DNA of 64,000 nucleotides from Linyphia triangularis. Lineage: Eukaryota > Arthropoda > Arachnida > Araneae > Linyphiidae. The stretch lies in assembly GCA_963978545.1 (NCBI GenBank), contig OZ021731.1:21749593-21813592 (forward strand), read 5' to 3'. The translations under genes were made by a program, and so were the position numbers. The number at the start of each line of letters is the position of its first letter. The stretch's first letter is position 1. Of the stretch, positions 48,441-62,600 are shown piece after piece. The notes under the pieces were generated by a model that saw nothing but the letters and a program-made list of their open reading frames with translations, made no database searches and was not told the origin of the DNA.

Positions 48441-51400
48441 CTAGAAAAAAAATATGCAAATTATTTACCATTTTTACCACATAACTATTATTAATTTAAT
48501 GCAGGTTCAATGATAACTTAGAAATACATGATCAATATTTCAATAAGTATAAAATTGCAAGGTTCTGGTTAAATGTTTGTCAGCAACAGCTGTTTCTTTT
48601 CTGCTATTCAATACATCTGAGACTTGGTCGATGAGAATCTTGATTATTTTAGACCCAGAAATACTTGTACAGTCAAACCCTGTTAATGCGAAGTCGATTG
48701 GACTGCTGAAATTGTTAGCGCTAACTAAATTTCAAAAATTAAACGATTAAAGTTAAGTTTTAAGTACGGAAAATTGCTTTTACTTCACGTTACATGGGAT
48801 TTCATGTTAAGCAATTTCTCATTAATGGCGTTTGACTGTACTTGAAGGACAATTCCGTTTCAATTTTTAAAGGGATAATCAGTCTGCTCCTGTCCATCCC
48901 ATAGATCTGTTTTATACGTTAACCCTTTTAAAGCAGCGCGAAAACGGATGCCTGTGAGAAGATAACTGGAGGAATTTGACAAATTTACTAGGGGTTGGAA
49001 AAATGCTCATAAAAACCAAACTAAAAATTATATTTAAGGAATTCAAAATGCAGTGTATTGTGGCACTCAGCCTATAGTGGACGCCTAGCTTGAAAGAAAG
49101 ATTTTAGTCTCGCCGTGCCGATGCGACACTTGAGCTATCTAATAACTATCAAACAGATTGCGATTACGGTTCCAAGAAACTATCCCGAGTTGAGATTCTA
49201 CCTTATCGCTCTAGCGTATACAGTGCTTCGGCACCAACCAGCAGAAAACGTAATGAAAAAGTTCTAATAAATAATTTCTTTTTAATTACAATGCAAGGAA
49301 TTTGAACCATTTATAACATTTTCTAAAGTTATTTTAAAATACAGAACTCTTGTGATGCGTAATAGGCACCGACACTTGTGCAACGATATATTGTCGTTCG
49401 GCACTAAAAGGGTTAAGTCACAATAACAGCCTAAGTATTATTTTCAAATATATGATGCTAACAAAATTTAAATAGAGAATTGTAAAATTTTAATTCAATC
49501 GAATTCTTCTCATAAATTGTGAGATTTCATTCGTTACAATAAATGTCGTAATTGCTAAACTGCATACATGACAATCATTTTAACGTTATATATCTTTTTT
49601 ATACGTTTGTGGGACTGTTTCACTGATCCCTAACTGCAACTTCTGGATAGTGCATGCTTGGTTATTGACATGAAGCAACAGAAGGCTTAACCATCACCAT
49701 AGGTATCTATAATAGCAATTTTCCTCCAAACCAGTTAAGTTAGCATGTGTGTGTAACCATGGGCAATCTATTATGTATGAACTGAACTTGGTGGCGTAAC
49801 AGCCCCATGTGGGGGGGGGGGGGGATCTTGGCCTGCTGTGCCTAATTCAGCTTACTTGACCATGGACCCCGGAGTACCATACAGCAATGTTCAGATAGTC
49901 GAATGCGGAACCCCCAATGTTTAGTTCCCAAGTGCATGCTTGGTTCTCATTTAATCGACCCACTTAAGGGATGAAAGGCTGAGTCAACCTTGCCCAGTCC
50001 AGGGATCGAACCACAGACCTGTGGTGTGGCAGAGCAATGCTCTACCACTGTGCCTCATTACATAGTATAGATGGGGAGAAGTATTCAATTGGCTTCATTT
50101 GCTTGCAGAGCAGAAACTGTTTATAAGCAATCCAGAAGCTGTAGTGAACTCTTTTGATAGATGTTTCACTTGATGCTATTTCAACTTTTTAGAAAATTTT
50201 AGTCAAGGGCTCAGCATTGGTATGTTCTATTTAAAACATTCTTTTAAAAAAAAATGTTGGTAGAACTATTTATTGACATATTTAGAATTAGATAGTTTCG
50301 GCTATTCTTTATTCAAGTTAAATATTTCAAGGTGAAGTTTGGGTTTCTAGGTAATCTCAGAAAAATAAAAGTAATCTCTAGGAGTTTCCATAGAGGTGCT
50401 TAAATCCTTGAGACATTAGTGCATGAAAATTAGTCTTCAAAATTAGTTTTTTAACCACTTTTGATTAAAACATTCAATGCCCTGCATTTTAAAATATATT
50501 GATCTACACCTCTAGCTATGATTTAAAAAGCAAACAAGTAAAAAAAACACAACTTGTTATGCTAGCGAATGGGCTTACTAGATCCCATTGAGTTCGCTGT
50601 AGGAGGGATCTTTCGGCATAAAAGATATATTTCCGGACAAATCACAACTTTTATGGTAATACTGATAACCTGAGCACATAGAATTGTATTAAACCTAAAT
50701 ATACGTTGATAAAAAAAAAGCTCTTTTAAATTTTAATTAATACTTTACTTTTCTAACCACAGTTACTTACGAGTTTTAACAAATCATGTGGCTTTGACCG
50801 AGCTATTTCATGACGTCATTCACTTGGCAAATCACAATGGACAATTCCTGCATTTTTAAAAATTAAATTCTAATTGTTTCAAGAAGGCCATAAACAGAAC
50901 AATTTTTGCTCAATGCCCTTTTTCTATTTTTTAATATGCAATCAAAGTTTCCCTGCGAGACGTTGGCGAGAAAACGATTCATTTGGCTCGAATTGAATGC
51001 GACGTCAAGGCTTCCCAAACATCTTGGCTTGAAATGCGACAGCGTAAATCAGTTTTGCAAGTTTCTTGCAAATTTCGCCAACCGGAACGGGATATGGCAA
51101 TGGTCTACCAGCACCAACTATATCAACCCGAATTATTTAGCAAAAACCTTTAGATAACCATAGAAACAGTACGAACCCTTGACGTCACAGATTTTGTTTT
51201 ACGTTTTAATCGGACTGGTTTTGAGGAATTTTTTTTTTCTTAATATTTAAATAACTAATTTTTTTAAAAGAACTTTTGCTTAAATATTTGGAATCGGAAA
51301 GAAATTCTTCATAAATATAAACTAATTTCACTCGCTATTAAAAAATGCAGGAATTGCTCATTGGCTCAGTTCACATCTCACAGTTTAAGACATTAAATGC

Positions 51401-53620
51401 GAGATTATTGCACAGATAATCAGTGCGTATAAAAACTGGATCTCGCATCAGCATAGCGTGTTCAATGTGGTCAGAGTAAATTGTCTTGGACTATAGCAGG
51501 GTTCATCGGTTCATTCAAACAGCTCAAGTAACGCTGTCAATTTTCAGCACTGATCTGCTTAAGAATAAAAATTACTGACATTTTTAATAAAAAAAAAATC
51601 AGCACCACTTTTTAAATTTCCAAGAAAAAGAAAAAATTGAAGCAAATTAAAATTTGTTAACGTAACAAATTTAAATTACAAAGTTAAGTTCTAAAATTTA
51701 AATTATCCAGGAGTCACGAATACATCTCAAAAGTTTCCCACTGCAATGGAAAAATAAAACTCATGTCCAGGAATAGTATCAGGGTGGCCACAAAAATCAG
51801 GAAAAAAAAGTTCCCTGATAATTCCCTGATTTTTTCCAGAATCAGAAAGCTCCCTGACATTTCCCTGATTTTCAGGTTCAGTGGCCACTCTGAGTATACA
51901 AAATTTGAGATAAGCATTATTTGGCCATTCTCATACATTGACTTCTTCAAATTCGACATTTCATTGTTTGCACAATAGATTTCATTTTGTTGAACATATT
52001 GAATAGTATTTTACCAATACACACCTGAGCTTGGCTACTTGGACTTTGATAGGCTTGAGTCAGAGGTCTGATATTTTTTAAATTAGGTTTTGTCGGTTCA
52101 AAAGTTTCTGCTTGAAAACTGTCATGTCCTTTTAAAAGACTTGTACTTTGTATAGAATCATCTTTGCAAGCCTCCATCAGATCCTTAAAAAGGTATAAAT
52201 TTCAATAAAACCATAGAAAAAGTATTAATTAATTTTATAATTTTAATAACATAAAACTTAAATATTTGTTGAAATTTTATTAAAGAAAGTTGTATAATCA
52301 CCATTTCTATGCAAGGTTTTACTCCAATCATAATGTTTCCACTGAAAACTTTTCCATTTTTGCTTAGAGCCTTTTTAGCTTGCAATTTAGACTGGTATCT
52401 TACATGCATCCAATTTCCATTGGGCGAAATCTAGAATTATAAAAGCATACTTGTTAAAGCTCTTTACACATGCAGATCTATAAAGTATTTTATTACAAAT
52501 ATGATTAGTATAAATCTTAATATCATGTAAAAGTGATAATTTTAAAATAAAAAATTTATACCTTATGTTCAACTATGTTTCCATACTGAGAGAACTGTTG
52601 TAAAATATAAGGCGATGAGGCAGCTGGAAACCTGAAAGGAAAAATGGGAATAACATATTTGAATTTTTATTGATTGCTACTGTTAAACAGTGCATAACTC
52701 ATATGAAAAAGAAAAATACATGTTTTTTTTAAAAGGCGATGAAATTTATGACTTTTATAAATGAATCAATATAACTTTTTGCTATGTATACAATTATATG
52801 TTAACACAATGACGACAGGGAGATTAAGACTTTTCCCTTTCAGCTGCTTACAATAAGTTTTCCATTGATTTATTGGCACTTCTCATCAGCCACATACAAC
52901 TCAGACTTTCTCAGGAGCTACTAATAAGTTAAATGCACATTGCATCCTTATTAACCGGTAATAATTTTAATTTGTGCAGTGTTTGAAATCAAGTTTTACG
53001 ATTACATGATAGATGTAACAGATAAAACTTACAAAAAGAAGTATACTTCTTAAAACTGCACCAAGTTTAAATATATTTTGACAAAAACTAATATTTTAAG
53101 AAAAGAACACAAGACTCATTTATAGATTTCGATTAAGCTGAATACACAATCCGACTTAAGAATACATATTATCCGCAAAAACCAAATCAACCAACTTGGA
53201 TACTAAAGTAATACAATTGAAGACGTAGATAAAAAAGGAATTTTAATAGTAAATTTAGATATTCATGGAACAATTCCAGAACCATGATTATTATAAAAAT
53301 ATGGTTTAGTTAATATATTAGGCATCTAGTTTAAAATCTCATAAACTTTTAAACATGGTCATTGATATTATCATATAGTAATTCAAAGACTTCAATAATA
53401 CTAATTAGATACAACAAAAAACAAATACATCTAGACCTTACCCAAACACTGTTACCCATGATTCATCTAATTGATCACTGTTTTTCAGAGCTTCACTGAA
53501 AATTATAAAAATAATGTGTAAATATAACTTCTAAAAAAAGCATTTTCTGAAATTAAGTTAACCTCAAATACTGAATAATTAACTTCAAGCAATAAGAAGA
53601 AACTAAACTAGTTCATTTAC

Positions 53621-53655
<35 letters not shown>

Positions 53656-56600
53656 ATTAATAAAAAAAGAGTTTTTAAAAAGATCTTATATGTATTGTCA
53701 ATTTTTATACTTATTAACACAACGCCAATATCAAAAACCTTTCTATCAGCAAAATGTGTGGCAAACTATGTTTCACAATTCTTTATTTATTACAAATGAA
53801 AGTGAATTTATTCTCTCTCATCCAAATACCATTTATTTATTCTGATTCAAGTAATTTTACTATTTATATATTTATTAAAGAAAAATTAAAGAATTTATTA
53901 AGAAATTTTGGATAAAACAAGAAAGAGTTTCAACAAGTTTAACGTGATTGGATGACGGGAAGTTGGTTTATTAGTATTCCGTAAAAGCAACCTTTTATTG
54001 ACAGTCCCAAAATTTGATAGAAGGTATTATCATTGACATCGAACCTATCTGCCAAGTTTCAGCTCGATTGGATGAAACCAAGGGGGTTATAATTAGGCCT
54101 CTGCAGATTCCGCCGCCCACCAACAAACACACAAAATCGAAGTTAATATAAAGGATTTAAAAAGAACCTTGTTGATCATAAGGTACAATGAGTAATGAAT
54201 AAACATTTGTAGTTTATTCTACTTATAATTTTTTTTTTAATAAAATGGAAAAGCATTTGCAGAAGATGTTTTCAGGTTTCTACAATTTATTTTCAATACC
54301 AAATAACTCATTTAAATTAAAATGTATGAAAACATTAACCAACTACGATTAAAAATATGCAATACATACCCTTGAGTAAAAAATGGATCAATTTGTGCAG
54401 GAGATAAATAAGATGTATTTGTAACACATAAGGAATTGTTAGGAGACATAACATTACTAAAATTATGGCCATCAGCAACTAAAATGAAATTTTAAATACT
54501 TTAGTGGTGAATTGTACATAGGATTTACATTACCTGCAATCAATTAAGCTAATTAACTACTCAGAGTTATTATTGGTCCAAAAAATGTTTAAAATGCATT
54601 CAGAAGTATAACTTTAGATATTTAAGTACAAAAAATTTGAAGTTACCGATTTTACTTGTAACAGCTGGGACACTTTCAAACTGAAAAAAAAAAATAAAAA
54701 AAAATTGAAATGTATAAATTATAAATATATACAGATTTCATTAGTTTTAATACGTTACTAGCAATTTTTTTTTTTAAATGGCAAACATAACATCTATTGG
54801 ACACAGAAAGAAAAAAAAAACAAAGAAAAAAAACACCCTTATCTTACATACTAAACTAATTTTAATATAGCTATTTCAATGAATGATCCCTTTAGCATGT
54901 ATATGATAATTTTATTTGTTAAATAGTAACTTGCAGCTCCACTTGAGGTTCAGTTTTAGCATTGTCACTCACACATCTAGTTTTTACTTTTTTCTGGAGA
55001 GAATAATTAGATTCATAACTTATATTTCAAAGCTAAACACTTAAAATTTTTTTGCCAACGCCAAACATTTTGAAGGCGAATCCATTTGCAACAAATATTT
55101 TTTTTTTTAAAAAGAAGTTCATATTATGAACTCATAATTAACAATTTAATTATAATAGACATTTTAAACATAAGAATATTTAATATCAGGGTGGCTGTCC
55201 ACTGGGAAATTTCTCAATCAATTCTCTCTCACTTGGCACTTTTACAATAATGCAAATGTAAACAATTTAAAATTTTCAAAGATATAGAAAACAAAAAACA
55301 ATTCTTGTTTGAACTTCTGAAAAATACTAATTGAACATCAAATAAAAAACATGAGAGGCAAAATGTTGTAATTTTTTTGTTTTTGAGGAATTCTCATTTA
55401 TAGCTTTTTATTAATATATTTAATTTTTTGATTAAAATTTGAAAAAAAAATTCTTGATATTTTCTTTATAGGATCGACTCAAGATATCACATACATAATA
55501 TGCAGAAAAAACTTGATTCTATTTGAAGAGATTAAAACACAAACGATTTTATTAGAAACAAAACTTTCTTTCCATAACCACAGACTAAAAATAATATAAA
55601 ATAGTTCCCCCCATAAAAAATATACATCTTATACACTTCAAAATAAAGCAAAAACTTGTTTTTCTTTATACAGGATTTTAGATATATAATGCAAATGGGG
55701 TCCTTTAGCTGAAATAAACCACTATATTTAAGTGGAAAAAGATTTATTTGTCACATTATATAAGCAAAAATTTACTCCAAGTGCAAATCCTACCTGAGAA
55801 ATATTGAAAGATTTATTCTGATTTGGAGTACTGTACAGCAACCCTTGTATTGGAGGACCTCCACTTTTGACAGGATTAGGTGTATTTATTATAGAACTAA
55901 GGAAGGAATTAAAAATATATATACATACATATATACATACACACACACACACACATACATATATATAGTATTTGAAGGATTAAAAATTTAAGAATCAAAC
56001 AAATAATATTAACAATAATCAGAAATTCTTTTGACAACACATGAGACATTTTAACTCTTTATCTACTTGTAAAAAGATTAGAATGTTATGTTTTATTAAT
56101 ATTAGTTGGTAGCTAAGTTAAATAGAAAAATAATTATTTTAGCTAGGTCCAATATACATTTATATGGAAAACAACAGACTTTTATGTCAGTGACCTATAA
56201 ATGTATATTTGACCAAGTTTTGTGAGCCATACAGAGAATGGACAGTTCCCACAGTTTTAAAAACGAGCCAAATTAGTTTTTATTTATGAAGAATTTCTTT
56301 CTTATTCCAAATATTTAAACAAAAGTTCTTTGAAAGAATTAGTTATTTAAATATTAAGAAAAGAAAATGCTTCAAAACCCAGTCCGATCAAAACACTCAA
56401 AACCTATGATGTCAAGGGTTCTACAGTTTCTATGGTTATCGTGAGGTTTCTGCCAAATAGTTGGTGTTGGTATATTCTGTACAGGTTGGCATGATTTGTA
56501 AGAAACTTGCAAATCTGGTTTCCACTGCTGCATTTCAAGCCAAGATGTTTGGGATGCAGTGGCGTCAAATTCAATGCCAGCGGAATGAATCGTTTTCTCG

Positions 56601-59600
56601 CCAACGTTTAACAATGTAACTTTGATAACAAATTAAAAAAAAAGAAAAAACACATTGAGCAGAAATTTTAGTGTTTATGGCCTTTTCGAAATATTTAGAA
56701 TTGAATAAACATTTTTTTAAATGCGGGAATTGCCCTTTGTCCTAATATTTGATTAGGACAATCACAAAACATGCCTTATGTTTTATTATTAGTTCAAAGA
56801 CAGAGAAAATAAGTTTTAAGACTGACAAATAATCTAAAATCAAAGAATAAACATACACTTTGGTAAAGAAATTTCTTGAATTATAAGGCTTAGTAACATT
56901 TTACAATTACAAATTAATATAATACAAAAATTTAACTTGTAAGTATAAAGGAGTTTAAAAATTTAAGATCTGATCAAATGCAACAAGTATTGAAATTTGA
57001 ATTTTTATTTTCCATTTAATATTGGATGATGACAAGGAGGTACTGATTTAAGCATGGAAGGAAAAGAAATATTAGGACACTTTGTTGTGACATTTTTAAA
57101 CTAATTTTTAAGAAAGTTATCTATGTAGAAAATAAATTTTTTAATATATTTAGATGAAACTCTTTTAATGAAAAAAAATTTAATTGCAGCCAAGTTGAAT
57201 GTTTTTGCTAACATGCTTTGCATAAAAATAAACACAGAAGTTGTAGAGCAAATATTTTTAACAAAACGGTAAAAAAAAATCCATAAATGCACCATTCTGG
57301 ATGTAGATGACTGTATCATTAACTATTGATGACTGTATCATTAGTTAAGTTACAATCAGCAACTTGATGAAAAGTATGATTTTAACTTTTGTTAAAATTA
57401 AGAAGCATTTTGAAAACTTATAAAATTTGTTTCTTTTCTGCGCGATTCGAGGTAGATATAGAGATGCCAGCTTTTTTTACAGATTTTCCGTAGTTTTTCA
57501 AGATTTTTACAGACATTCTTTGAAAAACAAGGAAAAGAACAATAAAAAATTGGTGAGGGGGCACAGTGAGTTTTATCTTTTCCTGATCTTTTGCAAAGCT
57601 ATTGAAATTCGCTAATATTTTCAATATTACCAAGATTTATGTGGTTTTCAACGAGTTTAACGCTGATGAAATATTTGCTATTGGCTAGGGCGCAAATCTC
57701 ATATTCATTCATTGTAATGCAAGAGAATTGCAGGGGGTGCAGTGAGTTTTCAAAAAAATTTAGGTAAAAATTTTAGGGATAATTTCAAAAATTTCATAAA
57801 CATTTTAGAGATAATTTCCCAAAAAGTTTTGGTCGTTGTTTAAAATTAAGGATAATTAAAATTTTTTTAGAGATAATTCAAAAACATTTAGGGATACTTC
57901 TTTTGAAGCTGATATAGGCTCCTAACACAGATATATTTTTTCCAAAGCTTGTTTCAATACCAGCAAAAAACTACCATTTTCAAATAATTGAACGTCAAAC
58001 AAATTTTTAGCAAAATAACAGTTATATAATTAAACAATTATACTATTTTGACAAACATGCAAATTTAATTGAATCTAATTTTCTCATCTGAAGGAATATT
58101 GTAGTTTCTTCTTGTTTTGGAGGAAAATCAGGGTACTTTCAGGAGATTTAATTTTTTTAAAGGAATTATCAAAAAATGTAACTACAATTTTAGGGAAAAA
58201 CAAAAATTTAAGGAATATTAAGGTGAATGTAACCCCTGGTATTGGCCATGAGTAAACTGTTAAAAGTAAAAATATGCAAAACCGTAGAAATTTTTTAAAA
58301 AAGTTGATACTTTTGTAGAAAAATTCAATTACAATCAATCATCTAATTACAAAACTTACTTTGTTGATGGAGAACGATAGGATATTTGCTGCTCTCGGAA
58401 CTGGGAAACAGGAGTATTTAAGACTGATGGCGACTGAAAAACTGAGACATTAGAATTCTGGGATGTGCTCCAAGCAGGCGAGGCAACCTTTAAGTGATTA
58501 TACAAGAGTAATTAATATGCACAAATATTTAAACAAATCATAATACATCAGTAAGGTAATATATTTAAATGTTTACTTTCAATAAGGCCATTTGTCCTGC
58601 TGTTTGAAGTTTAAACTGATTAGAATGGAATCTAAGTTATGACTACATTTGAATCGCCATCTATACTAATAATACTATTTATTAATAAAAAAAAATTACC
58701 AGTCCCTATTTTGTAACTTTATAGTTATCTACTTGGAGAAAATATACAGCATCCATCTGATTCAATACTCTCTCATGAATCTTGATTACTGTTAAATAAC
58801 GATGCAAGGAATAAGCTTTCCACTGATCTGAACTATCACCCTACCAATCATACTCATTAAAATTAAAATAAATTTTATAATCAAATCAAAAGAAAAAAAA
58901 ATTATTCTGTATGGATTGAGATGTAATGGAAATAAGCAATAAATTTACTAAAACAAATTGATGAACAGATTTTTTTTGTGCTAAAATTCAGACTATGTCA
59001 TCTGGTGCCTTGATTGATCAATAGCATTACAAACTTTGAGAAGAGGTAGGGTGCAACTAGATAACTTAGAATCACAAAACAATGATGGGCCATAAATGAA
59101 GCACTGTGACAGTGTATGCAGAAAACAAAAGATAAAGAAAAGACACCATGTAAGTGAATATGCGATTAATACAATGAACATTGAAAAATATAACCCATAA
59201 AAAGAATATTTTTAATAAAAATCCTTTTTATGCATTGCCAATTTTATATTCATTAACACAGCGCCAATTCCGTAAACAACGCATGGTTGGTGTTTCAGGG
59301 TTCCCACTCTTTTTTCAAACTGAAAATTAAGGAGTTTTTAAGGACCCACAAATATTCATTAAGGACCTTTAAAAACACGACAAAAATTATAATACACCAC
59401 AGTAAATCATGAGATAATTATTAACCTTCTCGTAGCACGAAACGCTTCGTGCCAGATATTTTTTGAGTTTTGAAAATTGCTAGTTTATTTCGCAGAAATG
59501 CTGACATCTAACGCCATCTGTTAATTCAGATTTGAATAAACAATTAAACATCACAGAAAAGCCAAAATGAAACCATGAACGGGAAAAGAGCGGATTGCAC

Positions 59601-62600
59601 AATTAAATAAATAGACGGCAAAAATGCATCTCCGCGGAAATCGCAGGCTGTGCAAATTTTGTTACTTCAACGTTGCCTGCGGAAATCATGATATGCGCAG
59701 CGAGAGGGTTAAGTCAAATATAATAATAAACGACTTTATCTATGACTATCTTTTTTTTGGGGTTAGGACAAGAAGTAAGTTTTTCATACAAGGTGTCTAT
59801 TCAATTTCTGTAGGTCTGTTTATGGAATTTTTTTTAGGCCTTTTAGAGACTTTCGAAATAAATTCTGAATAAATTAATGCAATTATGTGAGTCAGATGCA
59901 ATTGTACTTTAAAATCACTTTTTTCATTGTTTACAGTCTAATCTCGAGAAAAGAGGATTCTAATATCAAATTTCAGCTTTAATAAACTGTTTTGTAAATA
60001 ATTTTTTTAAAATTAAAACAAACCATACATCATGTCAAAATAGTTGAACATTAAACAAATACTCTATATTATAAATTCATTATTTTTGTTTTCTGAATAC
60101 TTTAACTTTTAACAAAAATTGAAGAAATGAACAATTACTTTAAAAATATGTTGTAATGCAATTTTTGTTTTTATTTTTTATGTATTTGTCGATATGTGTA
60201 TTAAAAAAAAACAGTCTCCGAATGTGTTGTTGGATTGGGGGAGTTTCAAATAATTTTAAACAATTATATAAAAAATTGCCATAGAAAGCAATTTTTTTAT
60301 AACTATACATAACATATACATAATTATATATATATAAAAATGTAACATTGTTTTTCAAACTAAAATAATTCTATTTTACATACATAGCAGTAAAAATTAC
60401 AATTTTATACAAGGATCTACAGTAAAATGGACAATTGGGACTAATTTCTTGCACAAAATTAAATTAAAATGTTCATAATTTCGATTCAAACCGAATGGAA
60501 AAACAGATCCTCTTGCAAACACACACACTAATCACGGCCATAACAGCTATCACATCAGTGGTAGCCCAGGTGAATGACACCAAAACGGCGTTGCAAATCT
60601 CAGAAATAGCTGCTACTAAAGGCTTAAAATTATCACTACTCCAATGTAAATATCAGCGTATATCATAACTTACATTAACCTATGTATACATATGGGTAAT
60701 TGAAAGTAAAAAACATACATATAAATTTAGCTACAACCTAAATGTATTTGACGATTGTGTCTAATATTTTAATACAAGATTATTTTAAATTTCACTCATT
60801 CTGCATCAGTTCACACCAAAAGACGAAATTGATTATCATACTGATGTAAATTTTACAACGGTTAACACAACAATGGTAGGCTACCTGAGAGTATCCATAA
60901 CAGCAACTCAAATCTTTGTAAAAGTGGTTATTGCATCAATGAATGGTTTTTAACAAGAACAACAGACTTATAACCACATCCTGAACTAAAATAAAGTGGT
61001 CGTAATAATAGCAAATTAATTTTTACTTACAGGTGAGGGGGCAGCTTCTCCAAAGAGGTATGGTGGCAAATAATTCTGACCAGCTTTGTTTTTAGGACTA
61101 GATACAGGTGAACCCAGAGACATAGGTTCAATGTGACTGGGACTGCTAGCATCTAAAACCAAACAATGTAAGAAAGTGAATACAGGGTTCAGACTAGATT
61201 GATAATATTAAAATTCAGGAGTTACTATGAGTTTTTAAGGAGTTGAGTACGGTAAATTCAGGAGTTAAGGGAAAAAAAATTACACATCTAACAATACAGT
61301 TTTCCCTCTATGCACCTGGTTGTCGAGAATCGTGGTACATTTTGGGACTGTCCGAAGGCTTTTCTTAATGACGTGTAGTGACGAAGCGCATGCGCAGTAG
61401 ATTCTGAGGCACGGCAAGAATTTCGGATTTCAGAGACGTTTTATCAAGGGGAAAAAAAAGCTTAGTTAAGGTTTTACTAACCTTTTTACCCTACGATGAT
61501 TGATTATAAGGAGATAAAAGAATTTCAGGAGTAGAAACATAATTTTTAGGAGTTCTAAGGGCCCTTTAAAAAAAAAATTTCCAGAGTTTTTCAGGAGGCA
61601 TACAAACCCTGTGAATAAAACTTTTTTAACACAATAATTAGGTAATATTTTTAGTTTTGTTCGACAATTTGTAATATAAAATAAAAATTGCAAGTCGTTA
61701 AATGAAATACAAATAGTAAATATCGCCTAAAGTTGGTTGGTTGTTTTCAGATTATCTGGCGCCGTCAGCAACACGAGGGCTATAATGCGCCGAAACATTC
61801 GTCATTAGACAAGCCACCATACATTTACAAACACCCATGCCTAACACGGGACTCGAACCCGAAACCTCGCGGTCTAGAGGCTAGCACGCTAACCACTATA
61901 CCGTTTGATCGGCAATATCGCCTAAAGCAAAAAGTAAAGATAAAACTTGAAAGTCATTAGTGCCTTTGTCATTTAAAAGATAAAGAAAAAAAATAATAAT
62001 TTAAATCTATCTGAAAAATCAAACAAAATATGATTCAATTCCTGAAGGAAGTGAAGAAACAGTGCATGTTATAGAAGAAAAATAAACAAAAGAACATCAA
62101 TTATCTGAAATACTAATCAACTAAAACATTGGTAAACCGGAGCCATTCCAGTTAGCAAATTTAAAATTCTTGACTTTTTTTTAACAAACTTCAGCTTAAC
62201 TGTAAGGAATTTATTACCTTATGCAACATTATTTGCAAGACTTGCGATACAAAATATTAATGGTTTTGTGCTTAATAACAGTTTCTTTGTTTGACATTGC
62301 TTATATGACACTGGCAAGATTTTTAGGCAAAAGATCAGTTTTCTCAAAACAGCCCTTAATTGTTTTGATAGTCAGATTGGTAGTTACTCTTCCATTAACT
62401 GGGTACTTGTTGGCACCAAATCTAAAGGTTTACATATTTAAATGATGCGTACATACACTGTATTCTATAGGATACTTCCACGTAAAGATATAGTCCTGGA
62501 CCAATCACAATTTTTAAAGTTATATTCATTACCTGAGCACATAGTTTTGTATTAAACTTAAATATATGTTGATAACAAAAAGAATATAAGCACTTCTCGG

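Noticed and set aside
53442..53490. Alternative NUP35 exon 8 acceptor five bases downstream
   Set aside because: It breaks the frame with exon 7, whereas the upstream CAG gives [19 protein letters not shown], matching the family.
61733..61913. tRNA gene on the minus strand
   Set aside because: It has A and B boxes but no complete cloverleaf, a non-tRNA body and a target duplication; it is a SINE.
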